Counted from the stretch's first letter, positions 25,303 to 34,122 are shown. The stretch: DNA of 64,000 nt from Anaerostipes rhamnosivorans (GCF_005280655.1 NZ_CP040058.1:3014001-3078000); one strand, 5' to 3'. The notes: generated by a model from the sequence alone, not told the origin. Numbers and translations are program-made.

Positions 25303-25531
25303 ATTTCGATTCAACACTTGTCAATGTTAATCCCGTTGTCTCAAGAAGATTAGTAAGAAGCAATATATATTTCAATACAACTCTTGTTAATGTTTATCGA
25401 CTACGAAGGTTGATATTGAGGTTGAAAATCCGAAATTTCAATACAACTCTTGTTAATGTTTATCATATAACAGATTGAAAGGATTATTTTTCCAATGTGA
25501 CATTTCAATACAACCCTTGTTAATGTTTATC
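25303..25531 (-). CRISPR. Small CRISPR array, four repeats and three spacers, no cas genes in the window
   Basis: Thirty-base repeats lie at 25369-25398, 25435-25464 and 25502-25531 (one change in the last) with a degenerate copy (five changes) at 25303-25332. Spacers are 25333-25368 (36), 25399-25434 (36) and 25465-25501 (37). On the minus strand the repeat starts GATAAACATTAACAAG and ends GTATTGAAAT; an ATTGAAAT-type 3' end is usual for type I-B and type III clostridial arrays. The degenerate copy would then be the distal terminal repeat and the leader would lie at 25532 and above. No cas gene is found anywhere in the 64 kb. Confidence 0.92.
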
Positions 25532-25773
25532 CACCGCTTCTTCGCCGTTTCTTCTTTTTATTATAGTCAGTTTTCCTGATAAAATCAACGTTTCCTTTCT
25601 TTTTTCCCAACCGATTGTACTTTTTCTGTTTTTTCTCTGAAAACGTCTACGGTCCGCCATTTTATACGGTTTACAGGCATTTGTCTATATCTTGTGGTTG
25701 GGAAGATAAGCGTGCTTCGCATGTTTTTCTATGTTATAATGTTGTTCAGTAATTTGATTTGGAGGTAACAAAA
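25532..25773. promoter_or_regulatory. CRISPR leader candidate and promoter of the nucleotidyltransferase
   Basis: The 242-bp gap is AT- and pyrimidine-rich next to the array, as expected for a leader read on the minus strand. On the plus strand an extended -10 box TGTTATAAT (TATAAT at 25735-25740) lies 34 bases before the GTG start of the next gene, without a clear -35 box. Confidence 0.5.
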
Positions 25774-26688
25774 GTGAAAAAACCAGCATTAGTGATTCTC
25801 GCCGCCGGTATGGGCAGCCGTTATGGCGGTCTGAAACAGATGGATCCAATGGATGAACAGGGACATGCCATCATTGATTATTCTATCTATGACGCAAAAC
25901 GGGCCGGTTTCGGTAAGGTCGTTTTTGTAATAAAAAAAGAGATCGAAAAAGATTTTAAAGAGACTGTGGGATCCAGGATCCCCGACGGTATAGAGGTCTG
26001 CTATGCCTTTCAGGAAGTGGACAATCTTCCCGCCGGCTTTTCTGTCCCGGAAGGCCGGGTAAAGCCATGGGGTACTGCCCATGCAGTTCTCTGTGCAAAA
26101 CCATTTATTCAAGAGCCGTTTGCTGTTATCAACGCTGATGACTACTACGGCATCCACGGCTATCAAGCCATGGCCCAATTCCTTATGAGAGAATCATCCT
26201 CTGCCAAAGCAAAATTTGCAATGGTCGGCTATCACCTTGGAAATACGGTCACGGACAGCGGATATGTATCCAGAGGAATCTGTAAAGTAGATGAAAACCG
26301 TCAGCTGGTTTCCATTACAGAACAGACTCATATTGAAAAGCGCGGAGATCACGCAGAATATACAGAGGACGATGGGAAGACCTGGACTTCTCTTTCCTTT
26401 GACACTCTGGTGTCCATGAACTTTTTTGGATTCCGCCCTATGATCATGGATGAATTAGAGACAGGCTTTTCTGAGTTCCTTTCCGCCTCCCTGAAAGAAA
26501 ACCCGTTGAAATGCGAATACTTTATACCAAGCGTGGCCAGCCAGCTGATGGAGAACGGAAAAGCCACCATGGATGTCCTTGTCTCCAAGGATCAATGGTA
26601 TGGGGTGACCTACAAAGAAGACAAACAGCATGTGATGGATGCTTTAAAAGCCATGAAGGAAGGAGGATTATATCCAGAACACTTTTAG
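25774..26688 (+). CDS. Sugar-phosphate nucleotidyltransferase family protein
   Basis: 304 residues with the nucleotidyltransferase start VILAAGMGSRYGGLKQMDPMDEQG (given in part: LAAGMGSRYGG is the nucleotide-binding motif), then INADDYYG as the metal-binding Asp motif. It would join a sugar-1-phosphate to an NTP, releasing PPi. Start: GTG at 25774 with TTGGAGGTAACAAAA; the upstream in-frame TTG would overlap this site. There is no biosynthetic neighbour that would tell which sugar. The C-terminal hexapeptide-repeat domain of GlmU-type proteins is absent. Confidence 0.88.
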   Translation: MKKPALVILAAGMGSRYGGLKQMDPMDEQGHAIIDYSIYDAKRAGFGKVVFVIKKEIEKDFKETVGSRIPDGIEVCYAFQEVDNLPAGFSVPEGRVKPWGTAHAVLCAKPFIQEPFAVINADDYYGIHGYQAMAQFLMRESSSAKAKFAMVGYHLGNTVTDSGYVSRGICKVDENRQLVSITEQTHIEKRGDHAEYTEDDGKTWTSLSFDTLVSMNFFGFRPMIMDELETGFSEFLSASLKENPLKCEYFIPSVASQLMENGKATMDVLVSKDQWYGVTYKEDKQHVMDALKAMKEGGLYPEHF

Positions 26689-26715
26689 GCAGCTTGTATA
26701 AGGAATCCTAAAACA

Positions 26716-26894
26716 ATAGAGCAAAGTGGACAAGCCCACCTCATCTCCCCAACCCCTCACTCTTTGAGGGGCTTGACAACTTTGAGCACCAAATGCGATT
26801 TGACATAGTCAAATAGTTTCCTCACGCATTTGTGTGCATAATGGCCATAGGGCTTTTTTTCCATAGGGAGGTTCGAAGAACTTTCCTATGGAAA
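26716..26894 (+). repeat. Dispersed structured repeat A, copy A2 (full length)
   Basis: About 180 bp between two convergent genes. Order of stems: CAAAGT...ACTTTG enclosing GTGG...CCAC-like and CCCCT...AGGGG hairpins; AAATGCG...CGCATTT enclosing TTTGAC/GTCAAA; a short hairpin before a T run; CCATAGG...CCTATGG at the end. Nearly the same as the copy at 58571-58749. Confidence 0.85.
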
Positions 26895-26948
26895 TACAAA
26901 AGCAGAGAGAAGATCACTGATAAAGTGCCCTGCTCTCTGCTTTGTATT
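26893..26948. terminator. Bidirectional terminator
   Basis: ATACAAAAGCAGAGAG pairs with CTCTCTGCTTTGTAT across a 23-base loop, between the convergent nucleotidyltransferase and 3D-domain genes. Confidence 0.75.
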
Positions 26949-26952
26949 ATAT

Positions 26953-27366
26953 TTATTTTTTAATTTTGTAAACTTTTACGTTGTTCTTACGTCCGAACTG
27001 TTTTACCTTCTTATGGGATTTAAAGTAAACATCAATATGTTTTCCTTTTACTCCTCCCCCTACATCTTCGGCTACATAAGTTTTACCCTTGATCTTAACC
27101 TTGCTTCCCAGTTTGATCTTTCTCTTATCTACAGCGATCGTACGGCCCTGTTTTGCTTTTCTTCCGGTAGCGGTTCTGTTTCCATAACCTCCGCTGCATC
27201 GTTTACATCCGCAGTATGCTGTCAGTTTATATTTTCCTAAGTACTGTACTTTCTTTGATTTGGCTTCTGTTGATGATGAACCTGTGATAAATGTACCTGT
27301 TAATACTACGACCATCATGGTCAGCAATAAAAGTTTTTTCTTTGCTGCTATTTTTAATATCTTCAT
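26953..27366 (-). CDS. Secreted 3D-domain protein (MltA/YuiC-like)
   Basis: 137 residues. An N-terminal basic stretch and hydrophobic segment (AAKKKLLLLTMMVVVLTGTF) form a signal peptide or anchor. The 3D domain follows: KYKLTAYCGCKRCSGGYGNRT, then TGRKAKQGRTIAVDKRKIKLGSKV and the conserved aspartates in YVAEDVGGGVKGKHIDVYF. Such domains act on peptidoglycan, as in YabE/YocH/YuiC and resuscitation-promoting relatives. The start follows AGAAAGAGGACATT. It has its own promoter (27480-27508). Confidence 0.9.
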   Translation of the reverse strand: MKILKIAAKKKLLLLTMMVVVLTGTFITGSSSTEAKSKKVQYLGKYKLTAYCGCKRCSGGYGNRTATGRKAKQGRTIAVDKRKIKLGSKVKIKGKTYVAEDVGGGVKGKHIDVYFKSHKKVKQFGRKNNVKVYKIKK

Positions 27367-27479
27367 AATGTCCTCTTTCTAAAGTAAATCATTCTGGTTA
27401 CTGTATAACCTATGATAGTTTTTTAAGATTTATTCTTACTTTTTAAATATTTGAAATATTTTTGTAACAACTTAGTGCT

Positions 27480-27508
27480 AGTTTACTTAACAATTGACGA
27501 TTTGTCAA
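27480..27508 (-). promoter_or_regulatory. Promoter of the 3D-domain gene
   Basis: On the minus strand TTGACA (27503-27508) and TAAACT (27480-27485) are 17 bases apart. The -35 box lies in the inverted repeat TTGAC-AAATC-GTCAA, a possible operator. The transcript would have a leader of about 110 bases. The rest of the 340-bp gap (27367-27706) holds only the Mrp terminator. Confidence 0.7.
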
Positions 27509-27575
27509 CCGTTGTACTTAAAAAAATACAGTTTTCACCCAAATATCCCCAGATAATTATTACGGATCTATTACA

Positions 27576-27614
27576 AAAAAAGAGACAAATCCAAAGGATT
27601 CATCTCTTTTTTAT
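27576..27614 (-). terminator. Terminator after the Mrp gene
   Basis: AAAAAAGAGA...AATCC / GGATT...TCTCTTTTTT with a T run on the minus strand, about 95 bases past the stop codon. Confidence 0.8.
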
Positions 27615-27706
27615 TCAAGTCTATTTAAATTCATTAAAAAACTGATAATATTAGAAAGAATTCGACATTATGGTCAAATTACCAGGAAGCGGGCACTCCC
27701 TGTCTG

Positions 27707-28528
27707 TTATAGAGTCTCGATCACTCCATCTAAATACAATTCCTCTACGTCTTCAATCAGTCCTTCATCGCAGGCTTTTGTCAGCTTCGGATCGATTGGA
27801 AGCTTTCCTAGTACAGGAATCTGGTATTTATCAGCGATGCCGTCAATATGGCTCTCACCGAAAATAGAAATTTCCTTTCCACAGTCCGGACATTTAATGT
27901 AGCTCATATTTTCTACGATGCCAAGGATCCGGATGTTCATCATTTTTGCCATGTTGACTGCTTTTTCCACGATCATTCCAACCAGATCCTGAGGTGTGGC
28001 TACCACGACGATCCCGTCCAAAGGTACGGATTGGAAGACAGTCAGTGGTACTTCCCCTGTCCCCGGAGGCATATCTACAAACATTACGTCAATATCGCGC
28101 CATAACGTCTTGCCCCAGAACTGCTTGACCACATCGGCTACAACCGGGCCTCTCCAGATCACTGGCTGGGTCTCCTCCTCCAGCATGAGATTCACTGATA
28201 CGACCTCGATACCAAAGTTAGTGAGAGCCGGAAGGATAATCCCTTCCTGATTGCCCAGCAGCCTTTCGTGCAGGCCAAATGCCTGTGGGATAGACGGACC
28301 CGTCACATCACCGTCCAAAATGGCTGCGTGGAGCCCCTTTCTGTTTGCGGCCACGGCCAGCAGGGCTGTGGTCATAGATTTGCCCACGCCGCCTTTGCCG
28401 CTCACAACTCCGATCACTTTCTTTACACTGCTGTCTTTGTATAATGGTTCCATAAAATCTGTCTGTGACTGCGTTCTGTCAGAACAGCTTTCGCTACAGC
28501 TGCTGCAGTCATGAGTACACTCACTCAT
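27707..28528 (-). CDS. Mrp/NBP35-family iron-sulfur cluster carrier ATPase
   Basis: 273 residues. The deviant Walker A motif VSGKGGVGKSMTTA, the Walker B region VMFVDMPPGTGEVPLTV and the C-terminal CPDC (cluster-binding CxxC) define the Mrp/ApbC family, which carries [4Fe-4S] clusters to apoproteins. An extra N-terminal cysteine-rich stretch (CTHDCSSCSESC) resembles the N-terminal cluster site of NBP35-type proteins. The gene starts two bases after the rpe stop, so both are co-transcribed. Confidence 0.94.
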   Translation of the reverse strand: MSECTHDCSSCSESCSDRTQSQTDFMEPLYKDSSVKKVIGVVSGKGGVGKSMTTALLAVAANRKGLHAAILDGDVTGPSIPQAFGLHERLLGNQEGIILPALTNFGIEVVSVNLMLEEETQPVIWRGPVVADVVKQFWGKTLWRDIDVMFVDMPPGTGEVPLTVFQSVPLDGIVVVATPQDLVGMIVEKAVNMAKMMNIRILGIVENMSYIKCPDCGKEISIFGESHIDGIADKYQIPVLGKLPIDPKLTKACDEGLIEDVEELYLDGVIETL

Positions 28529-28530
28529 CT

Positions 28531-29187
28531 CTAAACCTCCATTGCTTTAAAAAGTTTCTTTATATTTTCTTCTATATCTCCGTTAAAAACGGCAGATCCT
28601 GCTACGAATACATTGGCGCCACATTCCTTGATATGGGCGATATTATCAGCTGTCACGCCTCCGTCCACCTGGATATCCACATCAAGTCCCTTTTTCTCGA
28701 TCATATTCCGTAAGTCCCTGATCTTTTGATCCATTGCTTCTATATAAGACTGTCCTCCGAACCCTGGATTCACTGACATGATGAGCACCATATCAAGGTC
28801 ATCCAGCACATAATCCAACACACTCAGCGGAGTGGCAGGATTCAGCGAAACTCCCACTTTGCAGCCTTTTTCTTTGATCTGCTGGACCACACGGCCAAGA
28901 TGGGTGCACGCTTCCGCATGTACTGTGATATAGTCTGCCCCGCAGGCAGCGAATTCGTCAATAAATCTTCCCGGCTCTTCTACCATCAGATGGACATCGA
29001 ATACCTTGTCCGTTACGCTGCGGATGCTTTTGATGACCGGCATACCAAATGAGATATTCGGCACAAAGTCTCCATCCATCACATCGATATGGATCCACTG
29101 GGCCCCAGCGGCATCTGCTTTTCTGATATCGTCACCAAGTGTCTTGAAGTCTGCCGATAAAATCGACGGCGATAAAATGTATTCCAT
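28531..29187 (-). CDS. rpe: D-ribulose-5-phosphate 3-epimerase
   Basis: 218 residues, the full family length. Motifs in order: LSPSILSADFKTLGDDI, WIHIDVMDGDFVPNISFG, VHLMVEEPGRFI, VHAEAC, LNPATPLSVLDYVLDDLDMVLIMSVNPGFGGQ (in pieces) and VDGGVTADNI with a metal-binding Asp. It interconverts ribulose-5-phosphate and xylulose-5-phosphate in the pentose phosphate pathway. An extended -10 box TGTTATAAT lies at about 29229-29237, and the start follows AAAAAGGAGAAGGTAGC. Mrp follows in the same transcript. Confidence 0.96.
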   Translation of the reverse strand: MEYILSPSILSADFKTLGDDIRKADAAGAQWIHIDVMDGDFVPNISFGMPVIKSIRSVTDKVFDVHLMVEEPGRFIDEFAACGADYITVHAEACTHLGRVVQQIKEKGCKVGVSLNPATPLSVLDYVLDDLDMVLIMSVNPGFGGQSYIEAMDQKIRDLRNMIEKKGLDVDIQVDGGVTADNIAHIKECGANVFVAGSAVFNGDIEENIKKLFKAMEV

Positions 29188-29246
29188 GCTACCTTCTCCT
29201 TTTTATCCACTAATACTCTAACAGTAGTATTATAACATATCCTCAG

Positions 29247-29281
29247 AGAAAAAAGGGGAAGAAAAGCTCTTCCCCTTTACA
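29247..29281 (-). terminator. Terminator after the Na/Pi cotransporter gene
   Basis: AAAGGGGAAG pairs with CTTCCCCTTT and is followed by TTTT on the minus strand, directly after the stop codon. Confidence 0.85.
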
Positions 29282-30922
29282 CTAAACTTCTTCTGCAATT
29301 TCCCTCATGGCTTTGGCCATATTCCACAGGTGGTCCCCGATCCGTTCAAAGTCTACCAGCATCTCAGAGTAGATGATGCAAGCCTCGTCGTTACATTCTC
29401 CCCTCTTCATCCTTCTCAGATGGCTGTCGTAAAACTCTTGTGTCTTTGCATCCACAAAACGCTCCATCTCGTGAAGATCCTCAAGCCATTTCTTTGTATC
29501 CTGGATCTCTCTCTGGAAATACCGGAACATATTGTGGCAGATCTGTTTCATCTCTTTTAACTCCGCCCTGGCTTGGCGGGAAAACTTGATCTCCTTCTCC
29601 TCAATGATCTTTGTGTAATCACATATATTGACGGCATGGTCACCGATCCGTTCGATATTTCCTGTCATTTTAAAGTATAGACTGATGATCTCAGAAGTCT
29701 TCTCATTGGTCTCAGTCACCATCATCTTGGAAATGATCCCGGAAATTTCTTTGTTGAGGTAGTCAATATATGCCTCTCTCTCCTCCACTTCCTTTAACTT
29801 GTGGCTGTTTCCAATTAAGAAGGACTGGAAGCTTTCGTCCACATTTTCTTTTGCCATCTCAAGCATTCTCTGGATCTCTTTGCCCACTTCTTCCATATGA
29901 ATGGCAGCGCCTCCGATCCTGGGATCCAGACCCGCATCCCAAGTCCTTAAATATTTCAAATGCTTCTGTTTCTGTTTTTCTTCTTCCTTCTCCGGCAGGA
30001 TCTTCACCGCAAGAGATGCCAGCTGGTTTCCAAATGGGATGAGCAGAAAACTTGTGGCAAGATTAAACAGTGTATGCATATTCGCGATCTGTCTCGGCGC
30101 ATTTCCCGGTGTCCAGGATGCAACCAGATCACTCAATGGAAGTGTCAGGCATATGGTTGTAAAAATAATAGTACCAATAATATTAAACAGCAGATGAATC
30201 ACCGTAGTCCTTTTGGCGCTCCGCCCTGTACCGATGGCTGCAAGGATCGCCGTGATGCAGGTACCAATATTCTGCCCGAACAGTACAAACACCGCACTGT
30301 TAAATCCGATCAGTCCGCTGGCTGCCAAGGCCTGCAGGATACCCACAGATGCGGAGGAAGACTGGATCAGAGCTGTAAACCCTGCCCCTGCCAGGATACC
30401 GATCAACGGATTCGAGAATTTTGTCATCAGGTTAATAAATGCAGGTGCATCCCTAAGCGGCATCATGGCTGTGCTCATCATGTCCATTCCGATGAACAAC
30501 ACACCCAGGCCCGCGATGATCTGTCCTATGTATTGGATCTTTGGCTTTTTCAGAAACAAGACCATCGCAACTCCTGCAAAAGCGAAGATCGGTGCCATGG
30601 CCCCTACATCCAGAGCAATCAGCTGCCCGGTAATGGTTGTCCCAATGTTGGCCCCCATAATGATCCAGACTGCCTGATTCAACGTCATAAGCCCTGAATT
30701 TACAAATCCTACGACCATGACAGTCGTAGCGGAAGACGACTGAATGACGGCTGTGATCCCTGCCCCTACGGCGACTCCTAGAAACCGGTTGGACGTCAGT
30801 TTCTCTAAGATCCGTTTCATCCGGTTGCCCGCAGCTGCCTCCAGGCCGGAGCCCATCATCTGCATACCGTACAGGAACAGGGCAAGTCCTCCCAGCAGTC
30901 CTAATACAATCGTTGTATTCAT
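29282..30922 (-). CDS. Na+/phosphate cotransporter family protein with C-terminal PhoU-like domain
   Basis: 546 residues. The NptA/Na-Pi cotransporter repeats are clear: GNRMKRILEKLTSNRFLGVAVGAGITAVIQSSSATTVMVVG and the second repeat AGAGFTALIQSSSASVGIL (both with the QSSSA motif, shown in pieces). About nine hydrophobic segments reach to residue 310, followed by a soluble PhoU-like helical bundle (about 340-540, with ERIGDHAVNICDY and FERIGDHLWNMAKA). It probably imports phosphate with sodium, and the PhoU part may regulate it. Confidence 0.92.
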   Translation of the reverse strand: MNTTIVLGLLGGLALFLYGMQMMGSGLEAAAGNRMKRILEKLTSNRFLGVAVGAGITAVIQSSSATTVMVVGFVNSGLMTLNQAVWIIMGANIGTTITGQLIALDVGAMAPIFAFAGVAMVLFLKKPKIQYIGQIIAGLGVLFIGMDMMSTAMMPLRDAPAFINLMTKFSNPLIGILAGAGFTALIQSSSASVGILQALAASGLIGFNSAVFVLFGQNIGTCITAILAAIGTGRSAKRTTVIHLLFNIIGTIIFTTICLTLPLSDLVASWTPGNAPRQIANMHTLFNLATSFLLIPFGNQLASLAVKILPEKEEEKQKQKHLKYLRTWDAGLDPRIGGAAIHMEEVGKEIQRMLEMAKENVDESFQSFLIGNSHKLKEVEEREAYIDYLNKEISGIISKMMVTETNEKTSEIISLYFKMTGNIERIGDHAVNICDYTKIIEEKEIKFSRQARAELKEMKQICHNMFRYFQREIQDTKKWLEDLHEMERFVDAKTQEFYDSHLRRMKRGECNDEACIIYSEMLVDFERIGDHLWNMAKAMREIAEEV

Positions 30923-31042
30923 ATTTTTATTCTCCTTTGTCTCACAATCATTTCACCATAACTTAACAGCAATTTTATTTTACATGATTTTCGTGGAGAA
31001 TAATGTTAAATCCTTGTAAAATTAACGTTAAACTTTATTTGG

Positions 31043-32125
31043 TTAACTAATCTTTAATGATGACAAATCAATTTCTTTTTCTTCAATTTCAACATTTCCT
31101 TTGACAGGTTTTCTTTTAAGGAACTGAAGCAGCACCGCAAATACACAGGAACCGATCAATAATGCCAAAAGCCAGTATTGCGGATGGTTAAATCCCGGAA
31201 GTGCAAAGAGCCCTCCCGTGGGAACCTTGGATGTAACGTTCAAAGCCGCACATACAGCACCACCCACGCCGGCACCTACACCGGTACAAATTGTAATCCG
31301 AATCAAGTCATTTAAAATGATGGGATAAGATCCCTCTGTTATCATACAGCATCCCATGACAAATGCTGATTTCAAGTTGTCTACTTCTTCCTTAGAAAAA
31401 ATATCTTTCTTCATGATCTTAGATAAGAAATATCCAATCGTCAGGCCAAAAGGCGCTATCATTGATGCCTGCATCAAAATCGCAATGGGCCCACCGATTC
31501 CCTCTGCCATAACACCACATGCAAAAACAAAAACAACTTTGTTGATCGGGCCGCCGTAATCAACCGCCGACAATATTCCAACCAATATTCCAAATGGGAT
31601 GATCATACCCGCATTGTTCTGCATATTCACCAAAAGATCTGTAATCGCATTGGTCAGCGCATTGATCGGAATTCCGATCACATATTTCATGACCAGCCCT
31701 ACCGCCAGGGATCCGATCAGGGGAAGAATTAACTGAGGCAACAATCCTGCAACCCATTTTGGTACTTTCATAACTTTTAACAGATAAACAGTCAGATATC
31801 CGACCAGATAACCGCTGATTAGCCCCCCTAAAAAACCAAATCCCGCATCTTTACAGAGCAGTCCAAGGATGATACCGGGAGCAATGCCGGCTTTATCTGC
31901 TATACTATAAGATATCCCTGTGGAAATAACGATCGGGAGAAATCCCAGTGCAGTTCCACCGATGGTTGTCAAAAAGTCAGGGAAAGCAAGCTGTTTTGTA
32001 AAGTCTTCTACAGAGCTTCCTCCTGCAATGTTACCGATCACCATCAGCATACCTGCGGTACATACAAATGGGATCAGATATGAAATTGCTGTGAGCATAT
32101 GTTTTTTTATTTGCAGTTCTTTCAT
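31043..32125 (-). CDS. PTS system fructose family, EIIC component
   Basis: 360 residues with the fructose-type EIIC pattern: MLTAISYLIPFVCTAGMLM, GFLPIVISTGISYSIADKAGIAPG, GFGFLGGLISGYLVGY, VDYGGPINKVVF and EGSYPIILNDLIR. About nine membrane segments. It forms a transporter with the separate EIIA and EIIB encoded just upstream; the gene is last of the aldolase-EIIA-EIIB-EIIC operon. The start follows AGAAGGAGATAAATAAT. The 120 bp to the Na/Pi gene show no strong terminator. Confidence 0.94.
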   Translation of the reverse strand: MKELQIKKHMLTAISYLIPFVCTAGMLMVIGNIAGGSSVEDFTKQLAFPDFLTTIGGTALGFLPIVISTGISYSIADKAGIAPGIILGLLCKDAGFGFLGGLISGYLVGYLTVYLLKVMKVPKWVAGLLPQLILPLIGSLAVGLVMKYVIGIPINALTNAITDLLVNMQNNAGMIIPFGILVGILSAVDYGGPINKVVFVFACGVMAEGIGGPIAILMQASMIAPFGLTIGYFLSKIMKKDIFSKEEVDNLKSAFVMGCCMITEGSYPIILNDLIRITICTGVGAGVGGAVCAALNVTSKVPTGGLFALPGFNHPQYWLLALLIGSCVFAVLLQFLKRKPVKGNVEIEEKEIDLSSLKIS

Positions 32126-32150
32126 ATTATTTATCTCCTTCTATGATATT

Positions 32151-32456
32151 TTATACAAGCTCCTCTATCTTCTCTATTAATTTATTCGGAGACATGACCA
32201 CTGTCTCTGTAGGCACTTCTACCACCTTTTTTCCCTCAAACCGATCTTTCCCGGAAATACTTACATCCGTCGCCAGAATGACGACATCAGCCGTCTCAAT
32301 CTCACCGGAACTTAACGCATCCTCAACTCCGATCACCCCTTGTGTTTCCATATGAATCTTGTGTCCTCTCTTTCGGGCAGCATTCTCAAGCTTTTCTTTG
32401 GCAATATATGTATGGGCGATTCCAGCCGTACATGCCGCTACTCCAACAATGTTCAT
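32151..32456 (-). CDS. PTS system fructose family, EIIB component
   Basis: 101 residues with VAACTAGIAHTYIA; Cys9 is the phosphorylation site of fructose-type EIIB. The following KLENAARKRGHKIHMETQG is the usual second motif. It lies between EIIA and EIIC. Confidence 0.95.
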   Translation of the reverse strand: MNIVGVAACTAGIAHTYIAKEKLENAARKRGHKIHMETQGVIGVEDALSSGEIETADVVILATDVSISGKDRFEGKKVVEVPTETVVMSPNKLIEKIEELV

Positions 32457-32469
32457 AGGTGCTCCTTTC

Positions 32470-32919
32470 TTATTCCAATGTCATTTTGATCTCTTCAACA
32501 GAACCTGCATTTAAGAGTTTTCCAACAACTTCGTCATTTCCCAGTTTCCCTGCTACTTGTGCAAGCAATTTTAAATGCTGCATAGCATTCTCATTATCAG
32601 TTCCAACTGCGAACAAAAAGATGACCTTGACTCCTCTTCCATCATGAGTTTCCCACTCAATCTCATTCTGAAGCTTTGCGATGGCGATCCCAACTTTTGA
32701 TACGGACGGACTTTTTCCATGGGGGATGGCCACATAATTCCCAATCCCCGTACAACCCAGACTTTCTCTTTGCATAACATCTGCAATAAATCCGGCTGCA
32801 TCATCAACATATCCTGCCTTTTGCAACATTTCTGTCATTTTTTTAAGCGCATCTTCCTTATTGACTGCGAAAAGATCGGAACGGATCACTCTGTCGTCTA
32901 AAACACTCTTAATATCCAT
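32470..32919 (-). CDS. PTS system fructose family, EIIA component
   Basis: 149 residues. VAIPHGKSPSV with His67 is the phospho-acceptor motif; the N-terminal part KEDALKKMTEMLQKAGYV is typical for fructose-type EIIA. It follows the aldolase gene by 22 bases and precedes EIIB by 13. Confidence 0.94.
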   Translation of the reverse strand: MDIKSVLDDRVIRSDLFAVNKEDALKKMTEMLQKAGYVDDAAGFIADVMQRESLGCTGIGNYVAIPHGKSPSVSKVGIAIAKLQNEIEWETHDGRGVKVIFLFAVGTDNENAMQHLKLLAQVAGKLGNDEVVGKLLNAGSVEEIKMTLE

Positions 32920-32941
32920 GGCTTCTTCCTTTCAAAAAATA

Positions 32942-33820
32942 TTATAATTTGTAATATTTCATTTTATCCGCATCATCAAACAAGTCAATTTTTTGATTTA
33001 CAACCTTCTTCATGGCAGCAATACTGTCAACATACAGATCGAAGGGCTCTCTGATAACAGCATCATCCGCCAAAGTTTTTCTTGTCTGCTGATAAAAAGC
33101 ATCTTTAATATCAGAAGATATATTAATCTTATTAACTCCCCGTTTTACTGCTTCTGCAATTTCTAAATCCGGGTTTGCTGAACCTCCGTGAAGTACCAAT
33201 GGAATAGAAACTATATTTTTGATCTCCGTCAGCAATTCCTGCTCCAAGTGCGGTACAAAATCTTTCGGATAAATACCATGAGCCGTACCAATCGCAATGG
33301 CCAGCGTATCGCATTCTGTTTCCTCAACAAATTTCTTTGCGTCTTCCGGCTGTGTAAATACGATCTCTTTTGCTCCGATCTCACGGTTTCCTGAATCCTC
33401 TTTGATATCCCCAATGGTTCCAAGCTCAGCTTCTACAGATACGCCTAACGGGTGGGCGACTTTAATCACCTCTTTTGTAATGGAAATATTATCTTCAAAT
33501 GATTTGCTTGATGCATCAATCATAACAGAAGTAAATCCGCAACGGATAGCTCTCTGTACTTGCTCCATCGTCTCACCATGATCTAAATGGATACACATAG
33601 GAACACGGGTTTTGTTAGCCTTGTCCTTACACATTTCAATAAAGCTGTCGCCCTGAAATTCCAATTCATTCGGATGAATCGCCAGAATAACCGGCGCCTG
33701 TTTTTCCTCACAGCATTCAACAACTGCGTTCAAAATCTGTCCGGTACCAATATTAAATGCCGGTACAGCGAAATTCTTCTCATTTGCGACTGCCAATAAA
33801 TCTTTCATGTTCAATAACAT
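32942..33820 (-). CDS. Class II ketose-bisphosphate aldolase (third of three)
   Basis: 292 residues. Motifs: FAVPAFNIGTGQILNAVVE, IHLDHGETMEQV, VEAELGTIG, AIGTAHGIYPKD, LVLHGGSANPDLE and NKINISSDIKDAF. The start is the ATG at 33820, preceded by AAGGAGATTTCATT; a longer version would include that site. It heads the fructose-type PTS operon and is divergent from the ketose operon that begins at 34123. It probably cleaves the phosphorylated ketose produced by this locus; the sugar is not known. Confidence 0.93.
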   Translation of the reverse strand: MLLNMKDLLAVANEKNFAVPAFNIGTGQILNAVVECCEEKQAPVILAIHPNELEFQGDSFIEMCKDKANKTRVPMCIHLDHGETMEQVQRAIRCGFTSVMIDASSKSFEDNISITKEVIKVAHPLGVSVEAELGTIGDIKEDSGNREIGAKEIVFTQPEDAKKFVEETECDTLAIAIGTAHGIYPKDFVPHLEQELLTEIKNIVSIPLVLHGGSANPDLEIAEAVKRGVNKINISSDIKDAFYQQTRKTLADDAVIREPFDLYVDSIAAMKKVVNQKIDLFDDADKMKYYKL

Positions 33821-34122
33821 AATGAAATCTCCTTTTGAATTTGATGGATGTTCTAGCAACTCTTCACAAAGGAATTTTATAGATGCATCTTACCTTTGTT
33901 GATTTTGATATTATAATATTAACTTTGCTTATGATATTTGTCAATCTTTTTATAAAATATTATTTTATATTTTTATTTTTTTATATACAAATTACAAAAA
34001 ATATGCTAATATTCATTTAAATCCAGGGCCTATATAAAATATTATTTCTTATATAAGAAATATTATTTCTTTTGTAGCTTTTATCTGGTTAATATTACTT
34101 TAAATGTATTAAGGAGGTTTTT
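33821..34122. promoter_or_regulatory. Divergent promoter region with palindromes, candidate RpiR operators
   Basis: The 302-bp AT-rich gap carries TATAAAAT-ATT-ATTTTATA (33951-33969), TTTCTTAT-ATAAGAAA (34045-34060) and GAAA-TATTA-TTTC (34057-34069). A core AAAATATTATTT recurs. These would suit binding by the RpiR regulator encoded at the end of the rightward operon. No small gene is seen. Confidence 0.6.

Noticed and set aside
25145..25330. 61-codon frame running from hairpin B6 into the CRISPR array
   Set aside because: It begins inside a repeat stem, ends inside a degenerate CRISPR repeat and has no recognisable similarity.
29960..30697. Long open frame of 245 codons on the plus strand across the Na/Pi cotransporter gene
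   Set aside because: It is the antisense shadow of a well-supported membrane-protein gene, has no ribosome-binding site and an unnatural Cys/His/Arg-rich composition.
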